Below are positions 34,740 to 46,424 of a stretch of DNA of 64,000 bases, in pieces. Origin of the DNA: Symbiodinium natans (taxonomy: Eukaryota > Sar > Dinophyceae > Suessiales > Symbiodiniaceae). Made by a program: the position numbers and the translations under genes. The notes beneath the pieces are model-generated. The model searched no databases and was not told where the DNA came from. It saw only the letters and a program-made list of their open reading frames with translations. How positions within the stretch are numbered: position 1 is the first letter of the stretch; every line of letters begins with the position of its first letter. Location: contig CAJNDS010002001.1 of the NCBI GenBank assembly GCA_905221605.1, positions 923,001 through 987,000 on the forward strand. The letters are read 5' to 3'.

Positions 34740-35235
34740 GTGCTGCAAAGCGGTGCGGCTCGCAGCAGCCCGCATGAGATTCCAGGTTAGCTTGGGGTTG
34801 CAAGCTGTGCGGGTGCCTGGCCCGCATAAAAATTTAAGCTTGGTGCTTAAAAAGCACCGGGTCGGCAGCCTGCACGATTTTCGATCTTGCTTTGGAATTG
34901 ATAGCTGTGCGAGCGAGCGGTCCGCACCAAATTTGAGGTTGAATTGGTGAAAGGTGGTGAAGGCCTCATCAACCCGCACAAAATGTCAAGTCGGCTTGGG
35001 GGGTGAAAGCCGTGCAGGCGACCGGCTCGCACCGAATTTGATGTTGGTTTGGTGCTGAAAAGTGGAGGGGTCCGGCAGCCGGCACAAATTACGAAGTTGG
35101 CTTGGGCTTGAAAGCTGTGAGGGCAAGCGGCCCGCAGTTGAGGTTTGCTTGGTGCTGAAAAGCGGTGCGGGTCTCAGCAGCCCGCACGCTTGGTGCTGAA
35201 TGGGGTGCGGGCCAGCAGCCCCGCAGTTCGTGTGG
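34740..35235. repeat. older, diverged copy of the hairpin array
   Basis: The same alternating GTGCGGG...CCCGCAC palindromes and spacer words (TTGGTGCTGAAAAG, GGGGTTGCAAGCTGTGCGGG) as at 6.4-7.1 kb, but most stems carry mismatches. It lies upstream of MsrB. Confidence 0.8.
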
Positions 35236-37846
35236 GGTAGAGCATGCCTGTGACCCGAACAGTGCTACGACACGGCAATCCAAACCCCTACGCTCAACGT
35301 TAGAAGCCTATGCTGTGCATCCACTGCTTGGGACAAAACGCTGCATCCCCCAAGTGGGAAAATTCAAGTGTCAAGGGCCAGGGCATCTCCGCCACCCGCA
35401 CCAGCAGAACCTTCCCGGAGGCCAAGCTGACCTGTGTCGCACTGGTGGGGGTATGTTTGCCTTTGTTTTGCTCGTGCCTTTAGCTTGTACGGCTTGGGCT
35501 TGTAGGGCGCACAGTGTTTTTATGTTGAGGGCATCAATCGCGGACAGATCCTTACGCAAACCCCTGCATCCTCATGTCCCGAGCCATCTGCAGCCCACGA
35601 CCGCCCCGCAAATCTTGACAGTTTAAAAGTGGCCCTTAGAAGCCCCAATTACCAAGCCAAGCGGCGCTCGCCCAGCCTTCTAGAGGGCCATCGCCCGCAT
35701 ACCTGGGTCACTGACTTGGGGTTTAACTGACTTGGGGTTTGGCTTTGCAGGGTCTAGGGGTCCGCTGGCTGAGGCTTGGAGATGTTGTTTGAAAACCTTT
35801 TTGTCTGAAATCCGCCGAAGCCCGACACCCAGTGCCAACGGCCCTGATGTGATCGACCATTCAAAACTTAAGTTTGTCAAGCCTTTTTATCAGCCTCCAA
35901 CCTCCGAAATCCCCAAGAGCTCCAAGTGGTTTTGGGCTCAAAAGGACCAAGTCACTTCCGGAAGCGGAGCCTTCCTACACGCAGCTCGAGCTCCTGGGGG
36001 AGCCAAGCGCTTCTTGCAGGAGGGGGGTCGGCAAAGGCGAGAAAAATCGGGCACAACTTCCGCCTGAAAGCCCCTGTTCACCTCAAGTTCACTAACAAAA
36101 AATCCAGAATTTTGCCTCAGAATTTGCGGGGCTTCGTCTCCTCCACCAGGGCGCCGGAGCGCAGGCGCTCGGCGCAGGCCGGGCTCTGGAGGTCCCGGCC
36201 CTCGCGGACCAGGATCCTCGGGCAGCTTTCTTTTTGATTTGGAGACACTTCGAATTGTTCGGGGAGTTTGCTTTCTTCTGAGGGCTGGGTCGTATCCAAA
36301 CTGCCGGCTCGCTGCGACTTTTTGCGCCTAATCTTTGGTGTTGGACTTCACGGGATGTGTTGGCGCACGGCTGCGTGCAACTTCAGCATGCCAGTATCTG
36401 CCATGTTCTGCGCCTTGTTCTCCCGGGCCCTGCTGTGAAGCCCAAACCACACCCAGCTCTAAGCTTCTAAACCTGAAAACACTTCCCCAGAAATACCCTC
36501 GACATCTCTAAAGCCTAAATGTGCAATTTTGCCTGCAACTCCCCGCAAGGGTACTTTGGCCGCTGGGGCTCCCCTGGTCCGCTCCGCCCACGACCTTCCA
36601 CAGCTGCCGCATTCCAGCTGCTTGCCTTCGCTTTCTGGCGTCTCCAGTTCTGCAGTTGGCCTATGACGAAGTGACGCCATGGGCGTTCAAAGCCACTACG
36701 GCTTGCGCCCGCGCAGTCATGCGGTGTCCGAATGTTGGGTTCTGGCTTAGGTCTTGGTGTTGGGTGAGGTGGCATGAGAAGTTGAGGGGCTTCCAGGTGT
36801 CATGACAGCTCCAGGAGAAATTCGGTCAGAGGCGTAAGGATTTGAAGTAAGTACCGGCTCTAGGGATTGGAAGCTTGTGCTTGCACCATCCTCCATCCAT
36901 GCCTTGCTTTGAAGTTTGAACATGAAGCAGCTGCAGAACCAAAGCACTCGAAAAAACTTCGGGCCCAAAAGTTGCAGATTTTAGGCGGCGGGAGACCCCA
37001 TCTCTCCTGCGGTTTCTGTTGACTCAGCCGACATGCACAATCACGTGGCCATGTGCACATGCTCGGCTGGCTACGAAAGCAGACACTCTAGCCATTGCTT
37101 GAAAGTCTCCGCCCAAGCCCTGAGAACCGAAACGAGAACCCAAACGAAAAGTTCGGCTCAGCCCTCTAGAAGTCCCTGAAAGTCCCTGAAAGCCCATGGG
37201 AAGTCCATGATCTCAAAGAGTCCTGCACGCCGCACCATGGGGAGGACAGGTCCAGACCCTGGACCATCAAGACCATGGGTGAGCTGCCTGGGTTTAGGGT
37301 TTGGGGTTTAGGGTTTAGGGTGTTTTGGGTTTAGGGTTTCGGGTTTAGGGTTTGGTTTTAGGGTTTAGGGTTTAGGGCTCTTCATGGATCAGAGCATTTA
37401 TGGTTCGGGGCTCGGGGGGAGTCACTCCCTGCCCAGGCTCAGAGTTTTCGAGTTGGGAGGGTGTGCTCTTCGGGCGCCCTCAAAAACACTTCCGTGTGAA
37501 GCTTCTCACACATGTCACTTCTGGAACGGCTGTTCGTCCTACTCCGAGCTGTCTCTACCAGATTTCTGCCGAATCTAGTGAAGTCGTCATCATCGCGCCC
37601 TCTTCAAGAAGCTGACATGGAGCGGATTCAGCCCGAAGATGGAGAGTCGTGCTCAGCAACTCGACGAACAGGGTGGAGACCAGAGGGTTCAAGGGCCCAA
37701 AACAAGCCCCAAACTCCGAACCTCCCAAGCGATGTCGAGATAGCCGAAAAAAATGCAATAGTGCATTGCGGCACCCCGAAGTGGAAGCTCGGATCCGAAA
37801 ATCATGGCAGTAGCTGGCCTTCAGCCCCTCCCACACTTCAACGTGC
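35236..37846. other. introns/intergenic with minus exon-like spans
   Basis: Minus candidates: about 35555-35433 (DLSAIDALNIKTLCALQAQ before a GTCAGC donor), about 35840-35745 (DKKVFKQHLQASASGPLD), and 36226-36140 (PRILVREGRDLQSPACAERL, GC-rich third positions), which resembles the SH3b-like repeats common in dinoflagellate proteins. None can be joined into a gene. Confidence 0.35.
37290..37379. repeat. interstitial TTTAGGG array
   Basis: About twelve TTTAGGG-type units, several altered (TTTGGGG, TTTCGGG). Confidence 0.9.
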
Positions 37847-37939
37847 CTGGGCCCCAGCTCTGAGAGCTCCCGAAGGAATTCAAAGCCCAGGCCCCGGCTC
37901 TTCGCCGTGCACCAGAGGTGTCCGAACTTCTTGGACTCC
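37847..37939 (-). CDS. unidentified internal exon
   Basis: Minus exon ESKKFGHLWCTAKSRGLGFE continuing to LRELSELGP, bounded by CCAG and a GC donor (AG|GCACGT). GC-rich third positions. Neighbouring exons not found; just upstream (38000-38035) is a 9-bp tandem repeat GAGGCTTGG. Confidence 0.4.
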
Positions 37940-40428
37940 CTGGCGGACCGGGGATTTATGGGAGATCGGTTGAAAAAAGGGCAGGAGGCTTGTTGGCTTG
38001 GAGGCTTGGAGGCTTGGAGGCTTGGAGAGGAGAACAAGAACCATGCTCCGCACGGCGATGGTTACGACTAGATTGCCAGTTGTTCGCCTGCACGGGCCAT
38101 CTGCTATGGGAGGAGAACCAGAAGAACCATTGCTCTCGCATCACCAACTAGCAGGACACGAACGAGGTAGATCACAATGGCCTTGTCCTAAAAACAGCTA
38201 AACCCAGTTGAGCGTGAGAATGGGCGGCCAGCCCAAATTACTTCTGCAACTGAAGAGGACCAAGGCGCCACTCTTTGCTCCGGACGCCAGGAGGTCCGCG
38301 AAGAGCAGGACAGGCCTGTTCGAACTGAACTTCTCGGTTCAGGGTGCCGTTCTCACTGTCACCAGATGACTGTGGGCTTCACAGGACCAACTTCGACATG
38401 TGAAGGCTCCCGTATACACTGTCTACTCTGATGCGTTCCCCGACATGCAGCCTTGGCGGCCGAATTGTACCCAAGCAACACTTGCGGAGGACTGAGCGAA
38501 CACACTTCCAACACGGCCCGGTCCTCTCGCGCCTGCCTGCTGTAGGCAGCCAAGGCCTGGAGATCAGCCCCGCCTAGAGCCTGCTTGGGGGGGTCTTCGG
38601 GGCAAACTCCGATACACTCTCCCGTACCGGGGGCTCAAGACCCGAAAACCGAACAGCCCCCCAAACTCTCAAGCCCCAAGACCAGTTAGAAGGCTGCCGT
38701 TCCATGGGGATGTCAGAGGCTTGGAGGGTGGGGATTTAAATCTCATGATTTGGGATGGGGGTCGACCAGCGTCCCCTTAGCGTGTCTTGAAACCCTGAAC
38801 CCTTGGCAAACTTCTGGGCGGCGCACGCCCACTGTGCCATGTGCGAAGGACGACTTCAGGACGTTAACCTCGGCAGAAATTGTGGCCTTTGGGGAAGAAG
38901 GAGGAATTGCTGGACTGAAGGGATTTCGGTCAGGGCTGCGAAACTTCTGAGTGCTTGCGGTGGCACCAAGCGGAAACCAACAAGACCGATGAAGCCTCTG
39001 AGACATCATGGCAGGACATCGCCTCTTCAAGCATCTCACCAAACTGAAAACACTTGAGCTGCGGCAACTTGCCAGAAAGGCTTCAATCCATCCTTTTCCC
39101 CAATATGCAGGTTGGTTCATGAATATTTCGCGACGAGCATGGAAATCACGCGCGTTCGCGGCCTCTTTCGACTTGATTGTGTGTTTCCTCAGAGTCCCAC
39201 GACCCAATCCATTTAAACATACTCTTGCGGAAGATGCAGAGGGCATCCCAACCCGTTCGTCTTCAACACGGACAATATCAAGCTCAAAAAAACTTTGCCC
39301 TAGGTTGCATCGTATCGACACCGGTGCGCTTGAGTGTAAGATTGAAATTCTTTCCTTCTCGTGCCGAAGGATGTAAACTGAACAATAAACCAAAAAACAG
39401 GGAGGTTCTGGGCCGCTCTGAGCCTCCGGCGAAGGGCAAAGCCATGAATTCGTTGAAGCCTGGGGCCCCAAGGCTTCTGCAAAACTGAGTCTTCCTTTAG
39501 TTCCTCAAGAGAATTTCTGTGGGGATTTCTTGCGTGTTGCATCTCAACCGTACTCTTCATACGCCTGGAGCGCCGTGAGAGAAACTTGAAACAACGGCCA
39601 TCGCCAAGAATTCTCGAACTTCCATGAAAAATTCTGCTCAGCACCCCCAAAGTCAGAAACCGTGTCTGGGGGCCTTCGTGCACCATCCAGTCCTGGCTGG
39701 CGCGAAGGAACATGTCGTGGTGCGCGCCGGAGATGAAAACGGTCTGGGCGCAGTGAGCCCAAACTACCCTACACGGTGTACACCGTCCTACACCACCTGC
39801 AGTCACCGCTTGAAACCCTCAGCTCGTTTGGGCGGTGTAGGGTCCGGAAGGATTTCAGGGCTAACCGATACCAGTCCCTCGAAGACCACCACAGCGTTAC
39901 TTTCCCCTGGTTTAGGGCTTCTCTGCTTCGTTGAGGGTTTCGCATGGCTTTGCTTTCTTGTGCGTGGCTTCGGGCTTCAAACCATCAAACCCCCCTGGCA
40001 ATGTAAACTTGGAAACCCCCATCCCCGCCAGGGGCCGGGGCCATGAGGCGAACGGCCAGAAGCCTGATTGCACAGCGCGACTGCCCGGTCTAAGCAGAAT
40101 TCAGTGCTGCCATGATCAACGATGGGGCAAAAAAAAGATCAGGGCTTCAGGGGCCGAAGCGTCAGCCTCATATTCTCATGCCCACAGAGCCCCACAACGC
40201 CTTCAACGTAAGCTGGTACACATGGCCCCTCGAAGGCCACGCTTCAAACAAGCACATGCCCGGTCAACTCCTAGGAGACCCTTTGTTTTGACAGGTATCA
40301 GTACCCCCTTCCCCCCCGGCCGCACCAAAGCACAGCAATACAAATAGCAAAGGACCAGGACATCCAGCAGACTTCGGGTTGTGGATTTGCTGATCCAGTG
40401 CTTCGAGCGCGGGCGCAGAGTTGTGAGC
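37940..40428. other. coding-like minus stretch, genes not resolved
   Basis: A minus frame stays open for 242 codons (39471-38743; e.g. SFFELDIVRVEDERVGMPS and EAANARDFHARREIFMNQP). Within it, another minus frame at about 39077-38970 is also protein-like (LKCFQFGEMLEEAMSCHDV). At about 39765-39660 a minus span reads VFISGAHHDMFLRASQDW. At least one real gene is likely here, but I could not find a consistent exon chain or a family. Confidence 0.35.
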
Positions 40429-41524
40429 CTACTTGGAGAATTCAAACTCGGCGCCGAACCCCACGAAGCAGCCATCCAGGTGGAACTCCTGGGCTTCCGG
40501 GAGCGAATTCGGTCGCTTGGCCGATGACGGCTACCGAGGGCCCCCCGCTCTGAGCTGCTTGTTGCCGAGGCGCCCGGCCCTTGTCGGCCTCGTAGTGATC
40601 CTGTAGCTGCACCTGGGAGGACAAAAAAGGCTGACAGGTGCTGAAGGCTTCCCGGACGACGCTGTCTTCCCAAGAGCTTCTGGCTGTTGCGTCAGGGACA
40701 TCAGAACGTCAAGCCGGCGTGCAGACGTGCACAAGCCACCCCTCACCCCATTGAAACTTGTCCTAAGCCAAAGCATCAAAGCCAAAACTCTCAACATCGT
40801 TATCCTGATAGATTTCGGGCCTGAGGGCAGCAGCGACTTAAACTGAGGAGTCCACCGCTGTGATCATGACCTGGGAGCTGATGATTGCATGGCGGTTACA
40901 AAAGCATGCTGAGAAAAAGTGCTCCAGTTTGCAGGCCTGCTACTCTCAGGAATACGCAGGCCCTCGGTTTTAGGCATGAAAGTCTGCCGGGCCGGATAGA
41001 AACAATGCAAAAGGGTGCCCGGGCTGCACATTGAGGAGGGCGTGGGAATGGACAAGACAACGTAAGGTCAAGGACTTTGAGGACAACGAGCGTCTCACAC
41101 AACGAGGTGTTGCTTGAAGCTGAGGGGCTGAGGAGTGCGAGAAATTGGCAGCCACTCCACTGAGCGCGGCGAGGAGGCTGGGCCAGTCGACCGGGTCCTC
41201 TGCTCGCTTTGGGCTCCCCCTTCTCGCCAGAACTGGCGTGTGGTCTACGATACACCTGGCACAACCCCCTTGTGACAAAGCTCCAAGGCGGCGCGGGTTC
41301 TTTCACGAAAGCAGGAAGTGGATGGAAAGTACAGATCTGGCATGGCAGCACCGCATCCTCCGTGAACTCGCAAGACAACGGCCCTTCGTGTCGTAGAAGC
41401 ACCTGCGTGGGGATTGCGTGGAGCAGGTCCAACGAGGCAGCACTCGTCACGAAGATGGGCTCCAAGGCTTTGTGGGGGCCGCAAGGGGGGCCTTGGATCT
41501 CAGACCGAAACTTGTCTAGCCACC
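40429..41524 (-). CDS. unidentified multi-exon gene, C-terminal part
   Basis: Minus exons, all in phase: 41524-41256 (89 codons; KALEPIFVTSAASLDLLHAI, LPCQICTFHPLPAF), 41197-41114 (DPVDWPSLLAALSGVAANF), 40612-40535 (VQLQDHYEADKGRAPRQQA) and 40488-40429 (EFHLDGCFVGFGAEFEFSK, then TAG). Donors GT, GC and GT. The last intron would be only 46 nt, and an exon between 41114 and 40612 (about 40760-40650, TSARRLDVLMSLTQQPEAL) is probably missing from the chain. Family not recognised. Confidence 0.5.
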
Positions 41525-41973
41525 CTGAAACAGCCCCCCAACCTGAAGATTTCGATCCCCCTGCCACAGAGGATGCCGGGAGCCTGCCGCTCCAAGAAAT
41601 CTTCATCCCTGCTCACGCACAAGGCGGAAAGTGACCGCTTCGGGCAGGGTGCAGGCGGGTGGGGCTTTGCAGCAAATTTGGAAAGCAGGGCTTGGTGGCG
41701 TGAAGCCCCACAGCAAACCCCCATGCCGGAATCCCGAAACTCGTCTGATTCCGGTGGACATGGATTACGCTAGCAAAACCGACAAATTACTTGATGTTTC
41801 GCCGACCCCCTGAGTCTGGTTCGCGTAGGCTCGGGCTAGACTAGCAAAAGCAACGCAGATTTCTGAAAAACCCTGTTGTGGTTTTCCACCAGATTCCCCG
41901 AATTCCCACCTGATCTGATTCCTGTGGCGGGCCTCGTGAGCTCGGGCACGAGGGCGCAGCTCGGGATCTGAGT

Positions 41974-42107
41974 GGGGGTTTAGGGTTTAGGGTTTAGGGT
42001 TTATAGGTTTAGGGTTTGGGGTTTGGGTTTAGGGTTTAGGGTTTGGGGTTTAGGGTTTGGGGTTTGGGGTTTGGGGTTTGGGGTTTGGGGTTTGGGGTTT
42101 CGTTTTA
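41974..42107. repeat. TTTAGGG array grading into TTTGGGG
   Basis: Starts as TTTAGGG and continues as at least six clean TTTGGGG units. It lies between the PP2C stop and the next minus-strand gene. Confidence 0.9.
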
Positions 42108-42360
42108 GGGGAGATGCTTGGATACAAACTTTTGGAGTTCGGGGGCGGCGGATAGGCACTTTCGTTTTGGTAGACTTTCCATCTGCAAGTCTGCTGGAAC
42201 TCACCTCCCTTTGCGGAAGTGTGGGTGACTTTGGGCAGTTTTCTGAGTTGTCCCAATTTACTATTTACTTCGCCGTTTGTTTCACAGCCCTTCGTCTACT
42301 GCGGAGACAAAGGCCCTGCTCTTGAAAACTGCCCGTGTGACACTGGAACGTGGCTACACC

Positions 42361-45300
42361 TCACTTGCGGAAGTGCGTAACGCGCGCCACCAGGACCGTG
42401 ATGTCATCAGGCTTGCCACCCCTGTGGCCTAGGTTCAGAGTGTAGTTGAGCAGTTTCAACGGTAGATCACCCAGTAACGGCAGGCCCTCCACATCCCTCA
42501 CCTAGAAACGACATCAATCACTGCTCGTGGGTTCAGGCTTTCGGGCGACTTGGGCGATTTGAGGTTTGGAGCAGAGCTTCGGGCTGTTGAAAAACGCCTC
42601 TACTCAACCCCGCCCTAAGACCATCCTAAGACCCGTAATCGTCAACCGCGATAGGCCCCGTGAACCGACCTCGGGTTCTAAGCACTGGCTGAGCTGCGGA
42701 TGCCATGCTGCGCGGCCGCCCGGCCAAAGGGAGTCCTTGGCTTCTGCAACACACATAGGGCTTATGATTCAGGGTGTAGGCATAAAAACCCAAAACGCCG
42801 ACTCCAAAGCACATTCTGGGCACTGGGCAGAGGGCTGAGGGGGGGCTTTCCTTAAGCCTTAGGGGTTTCAATCTCCTTCAAGAATTCAGTGCCCAGCGGC
42901 TCGTCCAGCGAATGAGCCGCAGCGTGAGCAACTCGCACCAGGCGATCCGCGATTTCCGCAGGGGAAGCAGAGGCCATGGAAAGCACCACCTTGCAACGCA
43001 CCATTGACAGGATCTCCCCGAAGGTTGGGCAAACCAGGAAAAGCAATCTCCCCAGTAACCTCTAATTCCCAAGGGCTTCTGGAATAGTCAGAGATGTTGC
43101 AAACAACGAAGACGACCAAAAGCAACAGAGGCAAGAGTCTGCCAGCTTAGGCTTTCGCAGGTTTTTGGGAGGTAGGGCTTCTGCAAGTTTTCAGGCTATA
43201 AGGCAAAAGGCCGCAAGGTCAAGTGTCTTGTGCTCGTCCGAGACACTTCGACCGCCCGGTCCTTCCACACGTTGTCGAAGAAGCCGTCGGTGGCTAAGAT
43301 CAGGACCTTAGACCCACGGGTCCATCCGATGATCAAGCAGATATCCCCTTCTTTTCATTATACGATTCCCAAGAGCCCTTATTTTCACTATCCCGACAAA
43401 TCTGTGTCCAATGAGAGAGTCAGGCGCATCCCCGGCACGGACCTGCGTGACGTACTTGTCGCTGCTTGCGGGCAGATCACCATTGTTTGCACCACCGAGG
43501 CGCGATGGTGGCACACAGACCAGCTGGTACGGACAGTTGAAATAATGCCTGTCTCGTCGGCACCCACCGGAGAAGAGGGCTTTAAACTTAACTTTTTACT
43601 TTAAAGAATCTGCTTAAGGCTTGTACGATTGTGTCCACTGAGGTGCTGCTGCTCCTTTGTTTCTAGGCACACGTGGCCATCGGGCTGAACGACGATGGCC
43701 CCACTGTCCCCAAGGTTGGCGACTTCCAGCTCGCCAGCGCTGCAATCCAGGGACGCGATGCAAGCCGTGCTGCTTCCCACCATGTGCCTGTATAGGGGCC
43801 TTTAGGGTTTAGGGCCTTGAAAGGGCTCTTTTGGGCCTTTTGGGCCTTTTTGGGCCTTTAGGGCCTTTAGGTGCTTTTTTTGGCCTTTAGGGCCGGTTGC
43901 AGTTTGTTTATGTTATTGAGGCATGAGGTCCACGTTGAGCGCGCCTGCCACTCTCACGGACCGCGCTCTCAAAGCCCTCGGTCAAGATTTCCCCAGCATC
44001 CAGGGAGCCATCCGTGGCCGCACCTGGGTTCGAATTCCGATAGCGAATGAAAGAAAAATCCCCATGGTTTCTGAATGACAAATCAGAATTTGCTTCTGAT
44101 GATTCTCAGCACTTAAATTGAAAGGGTTGGGGACTGGCAAGCCGGAACATCTCCCTCAAGAACCGAACCCCAAAAAACGCCCCAAGCACATCCCACGGCA
44201 CCCTCACAGCGCACCATCAGCTCCCAGGCGAAGAGCGCCGGATTGATGCCGTACCTCGTAGCCATGAAATTTTCGAATTTTCGCCGGGAATCTTTGGAGC
44301 TTTTTGTTGCTGTGCAATTTGGTTTGTTGGTTTCAAGCATCCCCCAAGACAATGTGTCAACACTCGGGGGTTCCAACGTGCAGAGTAAAGGGGGTGGCGC
44401 CCGCAGCCCGGAGCATGGGTTGTGGCTCGAAGCCTGCTCACATTTTGGCAAATCGTGCTCTCGCCTAGGCTCGGGCGTGGCCCACGAGTCCTCGAAATTG
44501 TGTTGCTTTCGGCTCCTCCGAACATGCATGTCGTTTGTTGCAGCAATGCGGCAAGCTATTGAGGATTCGGGGTCCTTTGGGGCCGCAAGCTAATTGGATT
44601 CGACTTCTTGGCTCACGAAATGCGAGACTGTCGTCGCGTTTGGTTTTCTGGGCTAGCACAAACCGAAACTCTCGTCACTATTGCCCATCTCGGCCTGCAT
44701 AATGTGACCTGTCATCATTTTGGACTGTTGGACTTCTGGGCTCGTGAACTGCGAAACTGAGGATTTTGTAGTCCAAACGCGCGCGGGAGGACGTCCGCAG
44801 CTCCCGTGGCTCCAACATCGGTTCTTGCAGTCCAGACGTGCGCGGAGGACGTCTGAAACTCCATCCGAAGTTGTAGTAAATGTTGGAGTGGTCTTGGCGT
44901 TGTCTTGGAGTGGTCTTTATTACAGTCTTGGAGTGGTCTTGGAGTGTTTGGGTCGACGCTGGCATGGTACTGCTACTGGGCTAGTCCCACATATCAGACT
45001 TTTCACGGCCTGAACCCCAACGCAGCCCTAAAGCCTGACTCCCGGCAGTCCTGAACTCTAGCCCAGCCCCCCACTGAACCCCAAAAGCCGCCCAACCGCC
45101 AAGTTCTTGACTTTAGTGCTTTTATGGGCTTTATCTACATCCAACCGAGGCGCCTTGCCCAGCTACTGACGCCGTCGGCCACGCCAACAGTTAAGGTCTG
45201 CTTGCCGCCAGCCAGGAAGAAGGCATCGTCTCCGCAGTCCTGCTTGGAGAAAACCCCTTCGGCGGGGGGATCCGGCAATCTGGGGGCTTCGTAAGGGGCA

Positions 45301-45785
45301 GCTGCGGTTTCAGCCAAACGTGAACCGAGATCCAAAAAGATCCGTGGCGGGAAATCCCAAGGGGCGAAGTGGGGCTGGTATACACAAACGTCTCCAGTCA
45401 AAGCTCTGCAGCAACCAAACTGCCGCTTTCTATTTCTTCCTATTCTTCTCCTTCTTCTCCTTCTTCTTCTTCTTCTTCTTCCTGTTCCTCTTCTTATTCT
45501 CATTCTGAGGTCTGAGAGGCTTTGGGGACAGGGCAGGTGTCCCCGAACAACCGCGCGCTGGCAGGTTCCGTGATGTGTCTTGGTGACGATTTGGTCGAAA
45601 ATGTGGGGGAAATCGTCTGTTGTCCACCTTCTGGCAGAAGTATACTGGGAGAAGGTTCCCCCCCCGTAGGTCAAGCTTCAAGGCAGTAACAGCGTACACG
45701 GCGTGTTGTTGTTTCCCCCCGGAATAAACGTGCAGGTCCCTATCTCAGTTTGGCGTACGGGTCCCGCCCCGACTGCCTCTCTCTC

Positions 45786-45829
<44 letters not shown>

Positions 45830-46424
45830 GACCCCAAAGGAATAGACATGTCTGACATGCCTAACAACATGCACAGCTCCCCCTCGGGCGCTGCTAGGGG
45901 CCGTTTTAACTTCGGACCCATGCAGCCCTGAGGGCTGTCAGCTCGGGGTCCAGGGACATGTTGATGCTGGAGGGTTGTCGGGGTCGGGGTCTTAAAGGGC
46001 TCACAAACTGATCTTCACACACGCTTCCCCACGAAAACGCTGCGCGGAATACCCTCAACCAGGACGAGCGGCATGCCGGACAGGTGGCTGCAAGAGCCGT
46101 GGCGCCGTCTTGGAGATGCAGCGCGCCGCAGACTCCAAAGTGAAACGCTGGGGTCCCTCACTGGCGACTGGGTGCGTCCACTCCTTTCGGCGGTTGGGCC
46201 TTTAGAGGTTGAGGACGTTGGAGGGGGTGTGTAGCGGACTGGGCTTTGGATAAGGGGGCTCGGAGCTTGGGACGTGGTCGTGTTGGGGTTTGGTCACCCA
46301 TCTCCTGACCCTTCAATCGCAGCTCGCATTCACATGGCCTGAGATACTCCGCACGCCGGGTCCAGCGAGCACCAACCACACTGGCCGGGATGGCAAAGCG
46401 GCAGAGAGCCGGCAACGACTGCAT
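42361..46424 (-). CDS. PTC7: PTC7/PPTC7-type PP2C protein phosphatase, 9 exons
   Basis: Metal-dependent Ser/Thr phosphatase of the PTC7 group, which acts on mitochondrial proteins in yeast and animals. Nine minus exons join in phase to 351 codons plus stop: 46424-46339, 45405-45154, 44254-44202, 44023-43945, 43787-43647, 43548-43428, 43306-43262, 43013-42876, 42501-42361. Motifs in order: GDDAFF, GVADGVSSWA, YGINPALFAWELM, GSSTACIASLD, NLGDSGAIVV, EQQHYFNCPYQLV, ATDGFFDNVW, SPAEIADRL, GGKPDDITVLVARV; the metal-binding Asp residues are all present. The N-terminus MQSLPALCRFAIPASVVGAR is basic and amphipathic, as in a mitochondrial presequence. Donors: GC five times (introns after exons 1, 2, 4, 5, 6), GT once, GA twice; all acceptors AG. 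The first exon assignment and the two GA junctions are the least certain parts. Confidence 0.92.
43797..43896. repeat. GGGCCTTT-type minisatellite in a PP2C intron
   Basis: Repeated GGGCCTTTAGG and GGGCCTTTTT words, likely decayed telomere-type units, inside the 43944-43788 intron. Confidence 0.7.
44880..44948. repeat. GGAGTGGTCTT minisatellite in a PP2C intron
   Basis: Four imperfect copies of TTGGAGTGGTCTTGG in the large intron 45153-44255. Confidence 0.8.
45430..45825. repeat. pyrimidine tracts in PP2C intron 1
   Basis: CTTCTT-rich tract at about 45430-45515 and an almost pure (CT)n run at 45777-45825 on the plus strand; both fall in intron 46338-45406. Confidence 0.9.

Noticed and set aside
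44015-44040. tRNA T-arm (GGTTCGAATTCC)
   Set aside because: No matching stem, anticodon arm or acceptor stem around it; it overlaps the acceptor of PP2C exon 4.
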